Positions 14,851-23,706 of a DNA stretch of 60,615 nucleotides are shown here, piece by piece. Both the position numbers and the translations under genes were made by a program. Numbering within the stretch: the stretch's first letter is position 1; the number at the start of each line of letters is the position of its first letter. The notes beneath the pieces were generated by a model. The model was not told where the DNA came from, searched no databases, and saw only the letters and a list, made by a program, of their open reading frames with translations. Source of the stretch: Phycisphaerales bacterium (lineage in GTDB: Bacteria; Planctomycetota; Phycisphaerae; Phycisphaerales; SM1A02); NCBI GenBank assembly GCA_030749435.1, contig JASMKH010000015.1:1-60615 (forward strand), written 5' to 3'.

Positions 14851-16382
14851 TCCCAACCGGTCAAGTCCACGCGGGTCGGATCAAGGACAACATTCCACGG
14901 TGTGCAGGGCGTCGGCCACGTCACCGCGGTGCCGGACCACGCGTGCGTTCGCATCATCGCCACAGCGGGCGCCTCACAGCCTCCCCAGCCGGTCGGCAGC
15001 ACGAGTCTGCACAACCACGAGTGTGACTGTATTGCTGTGTGCGCAGACACATCGCCCATCGATTTGTCTGAGATGGTTACGCTGCCATGCGGTGTCACGA
15101 CGATCGTGGTCCGCGCATCGCCGCATGTCAGCATCGTGGTGACCGCCTCACCCTCGCGGCGCTGTGGATCGGAGGGCCACCGGCACTCGAACATCAACTC
15201 CCATTGCCCGGCCAGCCGGCGAAGCTGCGCGAATGTCTGCTCGCTGGCCGGCAGTGGTGGGGGCATCTGGCCTGACCTGATGTCGCCCAGCCCACGGACC
15301 GGATGAAACGGACCCATCATGAGCCCAGGCGGCTCGATCGTGGGAATGGACCGGTCAACGGGAAGGACCAGATGATTCTGGCCTGCCTGAACCAGCAACT
15401 GGATCAACTCGTGGTCGGGCAGTGGCTCGATCGCCTCACGTGCCATGCCTTGCGGCGGAATCGGCATCGCCACTGGCAACTCATAGGGGCGAGCCCACGA
15501 GAGTTCGACGAGGCCCGAGCTTGTGGTGGGGTTGCCCCCGGTGACCGTGACGCGGTTCCCTCGATCCGAGTCGATCCAGACCAGCATCGCGGTCTGCCGT
15601 TCGCACCAGCGGAGTGCGCGGGCGGCAATAGGGTCGTCGGCATCGTCCTCTCCTGTGAGAAGTGCAAGAAGCGTGGCAATGGACCGCTGCTCGGTAAGCC
15701 AGCCCGCGGCAGGCCCCTGTGGCGTGTCGAATGTGTGTGTCAGCAGCAAAGCCACCTGCCTGGCCACCCCGGCGTCCAGTTCATGCAGGCGGTGCAATGC
15801 GAATCTCCAGATGCCAGTTGTCGCGATTGCAACGAGATTCGCTTCGGGCGACTCGAATCGGTCGATCGGTGGCGTGGGCCACCCGTGCATCATGGCGACA
15901 AGTTCACAACGCCATGATCTGGTCGGGTCATCCAGTGGCGGCGTTGCCATCGGTGGCCATGGCTCGGAGGCTTGGGGAGCGCTTCGCGCTCGCAGCTCAG
16001 GCATGGCATCGGGGAGGGTGTGCCACGTCATCAGAACCACATGCCCATCGACGAGCAGATCGCCCTGCGCGTCCTCCGGGACCTTCGTGACAAGGTAGGG
16101 AGTGCCGCCGAGGTCGTCGGTTTCGCTGATGGAGACCTGGATCGCTGGAACCGCCCACCCGGCATGGTGGTGGCGGGATCCATGGAGCCAGACGACGTTC
16201 GCATCGAGCGTGCGGCCAGACCATTCATCACTGCCGAGCGAGACCTCAACCGGAGTCGTTGGCGATGACGTCAACGGAATGACCAGGCTACCACCGCGAA
16301 GGCCGATGGCCTGGTGGACCGCCGGAGACACGCTGCCTGATGCAGCGACGGTTACGAGAGTCAAACCACTCAACAGGCTCAT
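14823..16382 (-). CDS. Hypothetical exported protein
   Basis: I do not recognise this 519-residue protein. It starts with a short hydrophobic segment (MSLLSGLTLVTVAASGSVSPA) that could be a signal peptide, and is rich in Trp, His and Pro with no repeats, lipobox or known motif. Its start codon overlaps the gmk stop by 4 nt (ATGA), so it is translated with gmk. Its end overlaps the moxR gene by 28 bp in convergent orientation. Codon use matches the neighbours. A substrate-binding or structural periplasmic role is possible but not shown. Confidence 0.7.
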   Translation of the reverse strand: MSLLSGLTLVTVAASGSVSPAVHQAIGLRGGSLVIPLTSSPTTPVEVSLGSDEWSGRTLDANVVWLHGSRHHHAGWAVPAIQVSISETDDLGGTPYLVTKVPEDAQGDLLVDGHVVLMTWHTLPDAMPELRARSAPQASEPWPPMATPPLDDPTRSWRCELVAMMHGWPTPPIDRFESPEANLVAIATTGIWRFALHRLHELDAGVARQVALLLTHTFDTPQGPAAGWLTEQRSIATLLALLTGEDDADDPIAARALRWCERQTAMLVWIDSDRGNRVTVTGGNPTTSSGLVELSWARPYELPVAMPIPPQGMAREAIEPLPDHELIQLLVQAGQNHLVLPVDRSIPTIEPPGLMMGPFHPVRGLGDIRSGQMPPPLPASEQTFAQLRRLAGQWELMFECRWPSDPQRREGEAVTTMLTCGDARTTIVVTPHGSVTISDKSMGDVSAHTAIQSHSWLCRLVLPTGWGGCEAPAVAMMRTHAWSGTAVTWPTPCTPWNVVLDPTRVDLTGWDQDAATPAP

Positions 16383-16978
16383 TGTTCGATGGTTGCGGTT
16401 CCGCGACGCGCCTCGACCAGTCGGCAGGCTTCATCGACCGCCCGGTCCAGATCATCATTGATGATGAAGGCGTTGTATGTATCGTGCCGGGTCGCAAGAT
16501 CGATCTCGCGTCTGGCTTCGGCAAACCGGCGGTCGATGGCTTCTTCGTCTTCTCTGCCACGGAGTTCGAGTCTGCGTCGGAGTTCCTCATCGCTCGGCGG
16601 CAGGATGAAGATCATGTAGGCCGAGGGCATTCTCGCTCGAACTTGCATGGCACCCTGTACATCGATATCGAGCATGATGAGTTCACCCTGTTCGAGGGCC
16701 TCATCGACAGGCGAGCGGGGAGTGCCGTAGGCGTGCCGGCCAAAGACCTCGGCGTGTTCGAGGAAGGCATTCGACTCCACCATGCGTTGAAACTGATCCG
16801 GGGACACGAAGAGGTAGTCTTCGCCGTCGGCCTCACTGGCGCTCTTGGGGCGGGTCGTTGCCGAGACGCTGAATCGCCCACCGAGCCGCTCTCGGACCCG
16901 ATGCACGATGGTGGTCTTCCCGACACCAGAGGGGCCTGAAACGACCAGGAGAAGACCGGATTCCGCCTGCGGTGGCAT
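16379..16978 (-). CDS. gmk: Guanylate kinase
   Basis: Converts GMP to GDP with ATP. The 199-residue product has the P-loop VSGPSGVGKTT (about 13-23), the GMP-binding SATTRP-x-E-DGEDYLFVS region, and LDIDVQGAMQV. The usual PRPGE of the GMP loop reads PKSASE here. TACACT lies 6 nt before ATG 16978 with no Shine-Dalgarno, suggesting a leaderless message. The gene diverges from der, with 51 bp between the start codons, and overlaps the next gene by 4 nt. Confidence 0.95.
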   Translation of the reverse strand: MPPQAESGLLLVVSGPSGVGKTTIVHRVRERLGGRFSVSATTRPKSASEADGEDYLFVSPDQFQRMVESNAFLEHAEVFGRHAYGTPRSPVDEALEQGELIMLDIDVQGAMQVRARMPSAYMIFILPPSDEELRRRLELRGREDEEAIDRRFAEARREIDLATRHDTYNAFIINDDLDRAVDEACRLVEARRGTATIEQ

Positions 16979-16984
16979 GGTGGC

Positions 16985-16990
16985 AGTGTA
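16985..16990 (-). promoter_or_regulatory. -10 box TACACT of gmk
   Basis: TACACT on the minus strand ends 6 nt before the gmk ATG at 16978. Confidence 0.5.
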
Positions 16991-17017
16991 GTGAGACCGG
17001 TCCGCCGTATGGGTATC

Positions 17018-17023
17018 TACAAT
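17018..17023 (+). promoter_or_regulatory. -10 box TACAAT of der
   Basis: TACAAT ends 6 nt before ATG 17030. This placement supports 17030 rather than ATG 17009 as the start and predicts a leaderless der message. Confidence 0.5.
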
Positions 17024-17029
17024 GCGTCG

Positions 17030-18439
17030 ATGTCGCTGCCTCAGATAGCCATTGTGGGTCGCCCGAACGTGGGGAAATCAAGCCTCCTCAATCGTTTCGT
17101 CGGCCGGAGGATTTCCATTGTCGATGCCGTGCCTGGCGTCACGAGGGACCGTGTCAGCGCCGTTGTGGAGCTCGATCCGCCGAGGGATTTCGATTCTGAC
17201 GAATCGCGGTGGGTGGAGTTCACCGACACCGGAGGCTGGGGCGTCTACACGACCGATGATGAGCGAATCGACGACGCCGGATGTGATCTGGCGGCGCTGA
17301 CCGAAGACATCGAGGGGCAGATCGGCGAAGCCATGCTTCGCGCGGCCGTGATTCTGTTCGTTGTTGATGCCAGAGACGGCGTGGTTCCGCTGGATCAGAC
17401 AGTGGTCGATCTGATCCGGAAGCGGCAACTGGAAGACCGCGTGATCATCGTGACCAACAAGGTGGATGACGAGTCTTGGGAAGCCCATGCCATGGAGGCC
17501 GCTGGCCTCGGGATGGGTGTTCCCGCATGCGTTTCGGCGACAAGCGGGTACGGCGTTCGCGGGCTTCTGGAGCAAGTCTGGGAGCGGGTGGAGACAGTTG
17601 AATCGCCGGCCGACGCAGAGATGCAGGTGGCCATTGTCGGATGCCGCAACGCGGGGAAGTCAACACTCATCAACACGCTTGCGGGCGAAGAACGATGCAT
17701 CGTCTCCGAGATCGCCGGTACGACCCGAGATGCTGTCGACGTTCGATTTGAAATGGGGGGGCGGCCGTTCGTAGCCATCGACACGGCCGGGCTTCGACGC
17801 CGGAAGAGTTTCTCCGGCGACGTCGAGTACTACGCCTACCACCGGATGCTCCAGGCCATCCGTCGGAGCGATGTCGTCCTCTTCATGATCGACGCGACTC
17901 GAAAAGTGTCGCAGGTCGACCGCAAGCTTGCACAGGAGTTGCAACGGCAGTTCAAACCGACAGTCCTGGTGCTGAACAAGTGGGATCTTGTTCCCGAAGG
18001 GACCGATCCCGAGGAGTTCGCCGAGTATCTCACTCGCGAACTTCGTGGGCTGGACTTTGCGCCGATCGTGATGGTCAGTTCCGAGGAGGCCGAGGGTATC
18101 GAGGATCTTGTGACGATGGCATTCAATCTTCGCGAGCAGGCATCGCATCGCGAGACGACCGGCCAACTCAATGCGGTCATCGAGTCGATCCTGAAGCAAC
18201 GCGGTCCGTCATCCCGGCTGGGGACACAGGCGAAACTCTTCTATGTCTCACAGATCGCCGTCAATCCGCCGACGATTGCGTTGGTGGTGAACGACCCCAA
18301 GCTCTTCGAAGGACGATACGAGCGATACCTCATGAATCGTCTGCGTGAAGAGATGCCCTTCAGCGAGGTGCCCATCAGGCTGTTGTTCTCGAAACGAAAC
18401 CGCAAGAGCCTGCAGGACGTCAAGACGCGGCAGTACTGA
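17030..18439 (+). CDS. der: Ribosome-assembly GTPase Der (EngA)
   Basis: Double-GTPase needed for maturation of the large ribosomal subunit. The 469-residue product has two G domains: GRPNVGKSS, DTGGWG and TNKVD in the first, and GCRNAGKST, DTAGLRRR and LNKWD in the second, then the KH-like C-terminal domain ending RKSLQDVKTRQY. The second P-loop has R and A at its variable positions. ATG 17030 begins MSLPQIAIVGRP; earlier in-frame ATGs at 16991 and 17009 overlap the promoter region. It diverges from gmk. Confidence 0.95.
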   Translation: MSLPQIAIVGRPNVGKSSLLNRFVGRRISIVDAVPGVTRDRVSAVVELDPPRDFDSDESRWVEFTDTGGWGVYTTDDERIDDAGCDLAALTEDIEGQIGEAMLRAAVILFVVDARDGVVPLDQTVVDLIRKRQLEDRVIIVTNKVDDESWEAHAMEAAGLGMGVPACVSATSGYGVRGLLEQVWERVETVESPADAEMQVAIVGCRNAGKSTLINTLAGEERCIVSEIAGTTRDAVDVRFEMGGRPFVAIDTAGLRRRKSFSGDVEYYAYHRMLQAIRRSDVVLFMIDATRKVSQVDRKLAQELQRQFKPTVLVLNKWDLVPEGTDPEEFAEYLTRELRGLDFAPIVMVSSEEAEGIEDLVTMAFNLREQASHRETTGQLNAVIESILKQRGPSSRLGTQAKLFYVSQIAVNPPTIALVVNDPKLFEGRYERYLMNRLREEMPFSEVPIRLLFSKRNRKSLQDVKTRQY

Positions 18440-18480
18440 CCCGGCGGAGCCGCTACAATGCGACGCTGATTCGCGTCCCA

Positions 18481-18571
18481 CTCTTCGGGCAGGCTGGACC
18501 ATTTCCCGAAGAGGCTGATACCCGGAGGTCCGGCGACAATCAGGTTGACAGCGTCCTGGGTGCCCCTCCGG
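18481..18571 (+). other. Structured leader or small RNA candidate upstream of ricT
   Basis: CTCTTCGGG (18481-18489) pairs perfectly with CCCGAAGAG (18505-18513), 9 bp around a 15-nt loop. Next, CCGGAGG (18522-18528) pairs with CCTCCGG (18565-18571) enclosing 36 nt. Both stems lie in the 172-bp gap between der and ricT. No known riboswitch, SRP, 6S or RNase P consensus is visible. The region could be a leader that controls ricT or a separate small RNA. Confidence 0.4.
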
Positions 18572-18611
18572 AGCACTTTCGGACTCCTGTAAGGGTGCGT
18601 GCGCGAATCCC

Positions 18612-19946
18612 ATGTCCATTTTTCCCCTACCCATGTTCGAAGACGATGCCGATCCGGCGCGTCGTGATGCGATGACGCTCGAGGAGCAACTCGCAGCGAC
18701 GCAGGCGCCCTCGACGCTGGTCGTTCGATTCGGCCGCACGAAAATGATCGGCGAGTACGAGTGCAACAGCAGTATCCGCGCGGGCTGTGGATCCAAACTG
18801 GTGGTTCGCACGCACCGCGGGATCGAACTGGCGACCCTGTTGACGACGACATGCCCGAACAGCGGATGCCCGACCTCCGTCTCCCGCAAGGAGATGCTCG
18901 GGTACATCGATGCCTCGGGCGGCAAGGACTACCCCTTCTACGATCGTGGACGCGTCCTGCGAATCGCCGAGTCGGAGGACATGCGGACGTTTGATGAGCG
19001 GGCTGGCGACGCCCGGCGACTGGCGAGCAGGTGCCGCGAACTCTCGAAGTTCTACAACCTCGAGATGAAGGTCGTTGATGCTGAAATGACGCTGGAGGCG
19101 GAGCGGGGCATTGTGTTTTTCCACTCGGAATCCAGAGTGGACTTCCGAGAGCTCGCCCAGGAACTCGGGTCTGAGTTTCGGTGTCGCATCGACATGAGGC
19201 AAGTGGGATCGCGCGATGAAGCGCGTCTTGTCGCCGATTATGAGCGCTGCGGGCAACACTGCTGCTGCAAGAGTTTCCTGAAGGTCCTCAAGCCGGTCTC
19301 AATGCGATCGGCCAAGCAGCAGAAGGCGACGCTGGATCCGCTCAAGATCTCGGGTCGGTGCGGTCGGCTGATGTGCTGCCTTCGATACGAGGACCAGACG
19401 TACAAGGAACTCAAGGCCAAACTGCCGCACCGCAAGACGCGAGTCGGGACGATGCAGGGCCCCGGAATCGTGGTGGACGGCCAGATTCTGACGCAGTTGG
19501 TGCGGGTCAGACTCGATGACGGCCGCGATATCGCCGTGCCGCTGGAAGAACTGATGGATCCGGATTCCTGTCCAGCCATCGGTGAAGTGGACGTCTCGGC
19601 CTTCCCCCAGCCCGATGAGGACGACCGGATTCCGCCGGCGAAGGACAAGCCGGGACAGCGTCAGGGCAAGGGAAAGCGTCGAAGACGCCGCAAGGGCGGC
19701 AAGCCGGGTGGTCCGCAGCATGCCGACCGTTCTCCGGGCGAGTCCACCGGCGGCTCAGGGGGCAGTGGGGGGAAGAAGCGCCGCCGCCGCCGAAGGAAGG
19801 GCTCGGGCGATGGTGGTGCCCCGGGGACTGCCCAGGCCTCTGCCGACGGTGGCCAGGGCAAGAAACGGCGACGTCGCCGCCGGCGTCGTGGCGGTAAGGG
19901 CGGAGGCGACGGGGCCGCCTCACCGTCGAGTCCGCCGGCTGATTGA
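18612..19946 (+). CDS. ricT: PSP1-domain protein RicT/YaaT-like
   Basis: PSP1 proteins such as B. subtilis RicT work in the Y-complex that guides RNase Y processing; in other phyla the role is less clear. The 444-residue product shows the PSP1 domain with CGSK, HSESRVDFRELAQELGSEFR, RCGQHCCCKSFL and the signature SGRCGRLMCCLRYE, which carry the Fe-S/zinc-type cysteines. After about residue 345 comes a low-complexity tail with three basic blocks (GKRRRRRKGG, KKRRRRRRKG, KKRRRRRRRRGG) that should bind RNA. ATG 18612 is the first plausible start; the leader is structured. lepB follows after 55 bp. Confidence 0.88.
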   Translation: MSIFPLPMFEDDADPARRDAMTLEEQLAATQAPSTLVVRFGRTKMIGEYECNSSIRAGCGSKLVVRTHRGIELATLLTTTCPNSGCPTSVSRKEMLGYIDASGGKDYPFYDRGRVLRIAESEDMRTFDERAGDARRLASRCRELSKFYNLEMKVVDAEMTLEAERGIVFFHSESRVDFRELAQELGSEFRCRIDMRQVGSRDEARLVADYERCGQHCCCKSFLKVLKPVSMRSAKQQKATLDPLKISGRCGRLMCCLRYEDQTYKELKAKLPHRKTRVGTMQGPGIVVDGQILTQLVRVRLDDGRDIAVPLEELMDPDSCPAIGEVDVSAFPQPDEDDRIPPAKDKPGQRQGKGKRRRRRKGGKPGGPQHADRSPGESTGGSGGSGGKKRRRRRRKGSGDGGAPGTAQASADGGQGKKRRRRRRRRGGKGGGDGAASPSSPPAD

Positions 19947-19983
19947 CGGGGGGTTTCAATGCCGATGAGCGCATCAACCGGAG

Positions 19984-19989
19984 TATGCT
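19984..19989 (+). promoter_or_regulatory. Candidate -10 box TATGCT of lepB
   Basis: TATGCT ends 12 nt before ATG 20002, so the leader would be only a few nucleotides long. No Shine-Dalgarno sequence is present. Confidence 0.4.
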
Positions 19990-20001
19990 CTGCAACCCAC
20001 C

Positions 20002-21573
20002 ATGTCTGAGCCACGTGTCGACCATGCCGGGACCACGATCGAGACGATTCAGTCGTTGCTGGTGGCGTTCGCCTGCGCGATGATCTTCAGGGGATTCGTG
20101 GTCGAGGGGTTCGTGATTCCGACGGGCTCAATGGCCCCGACCCTGATGGGGCAGCATGTGCTCATTGAGAGCCGGCAGACCGGCTCGGTCACACCCGTCG
20201 GGCTGGACACGATGGGAAAGAAGCCCAACGCCTCGCTGCTTCGCGACCACCTTGCGGGCCGCCAGCAGCCATTTGAGAAGTCGAGCATCAAGGCCTCTGG
20301 CGCTCGAATGGGCGATCGGATTCTGGTGGCGAAGTGGCTCTACCCGTTCATGGAACCGGATCGCTGGGATGCGATCGTCTTTCGCATGCCAGCCAACCCG
20401 GAAGGCCCGAGCGGCACGTACATCAAGCGGCTGATCGGATTGCCGGGCGAGACGATCTGGATCGTTGATGGGGATGTGTTCGTGCGAGACCTCGGAGACG
20501 AGCGATTCCACGTGGTGCGCAAGCCGCGGCATGTCCGCGACGCCGTGTGGCAGCGCGTGTGGGATAGTTCGAATCTTCCCACGGCGCCCGGTCGGCTCAA
20601 GCGTCCCTGGACGGGCTGGCCGTGGCAAGGTGCCCCACAGTCCGCATGGACCACGGCGGGGGCGGTGCTGGAGTCGGCAGGCGAGGGGACGGACACACTG
20701 ATCTGGGACGGTGAGCGGTTCCCGCTCGACGACTGGAACGCCTACAACATGTTTACGCCGGTTTCCGGCGATGTTCCGGTGAGCGACCTGCGGGTGGCTG
20801 CCACCGTCACCCCGGAATCGGCCGGCGTGTCGGTGGCGTTTGAACTCAGTGCGCGAGAGCAGACATTCACCTATCGACTGGACAATGGCGTTGCGTCGAT
20901 CGAGATGAGACCCAATGGACCCGGTGGCACGCCGCGGCGAGCAGAGGCCAAGGTGGACGTCATGTCGCCCAACCACGCGGTGCGGATTGTGGCCGAGCAG
21001 ATCGATCAGGCGGCCCGCCTGATCGTGAACGATTCTGAAGTGCTGGTGCTGGAGTACGACTGGTCACCTCGCGAGCGTTTGATAGCTTCATCGGGCTTGC
21101 AGGATGCAGCATCGATGAGCGACGCAGAGTTGGCGCGGCGTATCCCGTCGCGGCCGACGATGCAGTGGAAGTTCTCCGGCGGTCCGGTGAAGGTCTCGAA
21201 CATGCAGGTCGACCGAGACCTGTACTACCGGCCTGCGGTTCTGACGAGCATGTCTCGAAAGCACGCCCCGCTTCCCGAGTTCGAAGAACAGGTCCGACCC
21301 GGCAGACCGGCGGCCGCGACCCATCCAGACGCGTTGATCACGCTCGGGCCGGATCAGTTTTTTGTGCTGGGCGACAACAGTGGACGCAGTCTGGACGGCC
21401 GCCTCTGGGGCGCTCCAGCACCAATCGCCGCCGAGCAGGTCGATCCGACGCCATTCGTTGTTCCCCGCGACCTGCTCATCGGGAAGGCCTTTGTGGTCTA
21501 TTTCCCGGCGCCGCTCACAAGCGGCATCGGTATTCCGATCCCCGATTTCGGGCGGCTTCGGTTCATTCACTGA
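20002..21573 (+). CDS. lepB: Signal peptidase I with a large insertion
   Basis: Membrane serine protease that removes signal peptides from Sec substrates. The 523-residue product has one N-terminal membrane helix (about 17-35), box B with catalytic Ser43 in PTGSMAPTL, box D YIKRLIGLPGE with catalytic Lys142, and box E FFVLGDNSGRSLDGRLWG at about 453-470. Between boxes D and E lies an insertion of roughly 290 residues with beta-rich segments such as VSVAFELSAREQTFTYRLD and LIVNDSEVLVLEYDW. The whole protein is therefore much longer than the 200-320 residues usual in bacteria. The last 7 bp overlap the convergent gene. Confidence 0.92.
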   Translation: MSEPRVDHAGTTIETIQSLLVAFACAMIFRGFVVEGFVIPTGSMAPTLMGQHVLIESRQTGSVTPVGLDTMGKKPNASLLRDHLAGRQQPFEKSSIKASGARMGDRILVAKWLYPFMEPDRWDAIVFRMPANPEGPSGTYIKRLIGLPGETIWIVDGDVFVRDLGDERFHVVRKPRHVRDAVWQRVWDSSNLPTAPGRLKRPWTGWPWQGAPQSAWTTAGAVLESAGEGTDTLIWDGERFPLDDWNAYNMFTPVSGDVPVSDLRVAATVTPESAGVSVAFELSAREQTFTYRLDNGVASIEMRPNGPGGTPRRAEAKVDVMSPNHAVRIVAEQIDQAARLIVNDSEVLVLEYDWSPRERLIASSGLQDAASMSDAELARRIPSRPTMQWKFSGGPVKVSNMQVDRDLYYRPAVLTSMSRKHAPLPEFEEQVRPGRPAAATHPDALITLGPDQFFVLGDNSGRSLDGRLWGAPAPIAAEQVDPTPFVVPRDLLIGKAFVVYFPAPLTSGIGIPIPDFGRLRFIH

Positions 21574-23420
21574 CGCAGCGCATCTCTGGCTTGCTGGATC
21601 ATCTCGGGCACGGCCTTCTTGCTTGCCTCGGCGTCAATGCCCCCGAGTTCGGCGAATCCTGCGAGTTGATCCGACTGACTGCCCAGTTCGTACCACGCAT
21701 CAAGAAGATTGGCGTCGAGCCGGTAAAGGCGAAGGTGGGCGGCGGAGCCTCCCGGGACGACATAAAAGAGAGGTGATTGCGGACCCTGCGCTGCTGACCA
21801 GCCTCGGAGATAGGCCACTGCATTGAGCAGCGATGGGCCAGCGTCAGGAAGTGTAATTCCAGCAATGCGTTCTGGATCCATAACATCCATGACGCGATCA
21901 TGCGTGCTTTGAAATGCACGCTGTAGTCCGACCGGATCACGCACTGGAATCGTGCGAAGCAGCTGATCGAGAGAGGCTCTCGATTCCTGATCGAGAAGAC
22001 CGGCGGAAGCAGCCGCAGGAAGAACCATGGCGAGTGACTCAACTACGCCTGCAGCAACCAGTGATGTGGCGATACGCGGATCAACCGACAACGCTGCAGC
22101 CATGCGGATACACAAAACAAGATCGCGAACTGCAGCCGTCGCGTCTTCTTGGGCGATCGACCGATTGGCACGTTCCAGCAGCCCTCGCAGCAGCAGATCT
22201 TGATTGGGTAACCACCACGGAACAGTCGCTTCGAGAAAATACTCCCAAGGTTGCGGATATTGAGCATTGGACATGGCGCTGGACGTGGTCAGAATCACAT
22301 CGATTTCACCGGCGAGTTGTGGGTCATCGATCCACGCAGGGCCGAGCGTAGAGGCAAACTCGCCAGCCCGAATCCACCACCAGGCGGCATTGGTCAGTCT
22401 GGGGTCGAGTTCGTTTTCAGTGGCAATCGCCTTGAGTTGCTCAATGCGTTCCTGCAACGTACCAATCGCTTCGTCTCGTTTTTGCAGCACCTTGCCCATG
22501 GCCGGGATCATGATTTTCGAGATAAATCCCCACTTGCCCTCATCAACCTCGTGTTCAAGATGCTTGACGGCACGTATCCCCGCTTTACGGTTCGGGTTTC
22601 GAACCGCTGTGGCGATTCTGCCATGGGCCGCATCCAGTTTCTGTAGAGCCACTCGAACCTCGCTGGCTGTCAGGTTCTTCAGCAGAAGCAGAGGGTCAGC
22701 CTCCTCGGTGGATACCGAGTTGCACATTGCGAGCCATTCCTGAAGCGCCTCGTGATCCACCGTATTGTGGTCACTCAAGCCAAGCGCATTTGGCAACCAC
22801 GTGTTGCCCATGGCCCGCTCATTATCCACAGCCTCGATGATTCCAAACGCGTCCCCCTCAATCGACTTCGTGAGTGCTTCGGCAATTTGTTTCGCTTCAC
22901 CCGGTCTAATGAAACCCCGTTCCATGGCATCATTGATCCTGTTAGCAATCCTGAGGGCAGAGGAGAGTGACACCATGCTGGAGACCACACAAGAATCGGA
23001 TGTCATATCGCGGGCCATCTTCAAGGCGGCCACAGTCGCCTTCGAGAAAGTCTCATGGTCACCGAATTGCATGGCACGCGACGCCTCGCCTTGGAGGACG
23101 GTGTTGCCGTACTGCATGTGCATAAGATGAGGAAGCAGGAGTTCGAAACCATCTTCTGCAAAGTTCAACTCAAAGTCGCACTGCTTCGAGGATGTTGCTT
23201 CGTAGATAAGTCTGAGTGTTTGGTCGGTTGCTGACTGAAGCGTGCTTCTCATGTCATCGGTAATCGGATACCCATGTTCAAGGCAGGTCTGGATCCAATC
23301 AACCTCAAGTTCAAGTTGCTTATTCCGCTCCTCATATTCGGGCACGAGTTTCAGATAGAGATCGGCAGCATTCTGAGTTGCGTAAGCACTTGATGTTGCC
23401 AAGATCAGTTGAATGAGCAT
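21567..23420 (-). CDS. Hypothetical secreted alpha-helical protein in an A/T-richer island
   Basis: I do not recognise this 617-residue protein. It has a short N-terminal hydrophobic segment (MLIQLILATSSAYA) that could be a signal peptide with cleavage after AYA, and the rest is mostly helical with long amphipathic stretches (for example QKLDAAHGRIATAVRN and GKVLQKRDEAIGTLQERIEQL). No catalytic motif, lipobox or repeat is visible. The DNA is clearly more A/T-rich and uses codons ending in A/T more than the neighbours. Together with the A/T-rich 226-bp gap to its right, this suggests acquisition or relaxed selection. Confidence 0.75.
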   Translation of the reverse strand: MLIQLILATSSAYATQNAADLYLKLVPEYEERNKQLELEVDWIQTCLEHGYPITDDMRSTLQSATDQTLRLIYEATSSKQCDFELNFAEDGFELLLPHLMHMQYGNTVLQGEASRAMQFGDHETFSKATVAALKMARDMTSDSCVVSSMVSLSSALRIANRINDAMERGFIRPGEAKQIAEALTKSIEGDAFGIIEAVDNERAMGNTWLPNALGLSDHNTVDHEALQEWLAMCNSVSTEEADPLLLLKNLTASEVRVALQKLDAAHGRIATAVRNPNRKAGIRAVKHLEHEVDEGKWGFISKIMIPAMGKVLQKRDEAIGTLQERIEQLKAIATENELDPRLTNAAWWWIRAGEFASTLGPAWIDDPQLAGEIDVILTTSSAMSNAQYPQPWEYFLEATVPWWLPNQDLLLRGLLERANRSIAQEDATAAVRDLVLCIRMAAALSVDPRIATSLVAAGVVESLAMVLPAAASAGLLDQESRASLDQLLRTIPVRDPVGLQRAFQSTHDRVMDVMDPERIAGITLPDAGPSLLNAVAYLRGWSAAQGPQSPLFYVVPGGSAAHLRLYRLDANLLDAWYELGSQSDQLAGFAELGGIDAEASKKAVPEMIQQARDALRQ

Positions 23421-23706
23421 CTGTTATCTCTTTCCATGTATTCGCGCACAATGGTAGAAGAATGAGGGCGTGGCAACTACGAATGAGTTACAGAACTCTG
23501 GTATCGCCTTCGCGAACAATACTCAGTAATTCTGCATGTTTCATGACGGACCTCTGTGCGTACCGAAGTGTTCAAGAACGCGATCTTGAGAAGCTCACTG
23601 GCAGAAACAAAGAGAGTCGAGATTGTGATCAACACAAAATCACGGTGTGAGTGATGTGAATTGGTATTGTGTGCGGCAGGTCCCTTTGGGCCAGCACGCT
23701 TGCATC

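Noticed and set aside
18545-18550. TTGACA as a ricT -35 box
   Set aside because: The hexamer is perfect but no -10-like sequence lies 15-19 bp downstream, and it falls inside the second stem.
18241-18852. Minus-strand frame covering the der-ricT gap
   Set aside because: It is mostly opposite der and ricT and shows no motif; the gap is better explained as a structured leader.
23462-23650. 62-residue open frame in the A/T-rich gap
   Set aside because: No ribosome-binding site, no recognisable motif, and it overlaps the promoter region of the nitroreductase gene.
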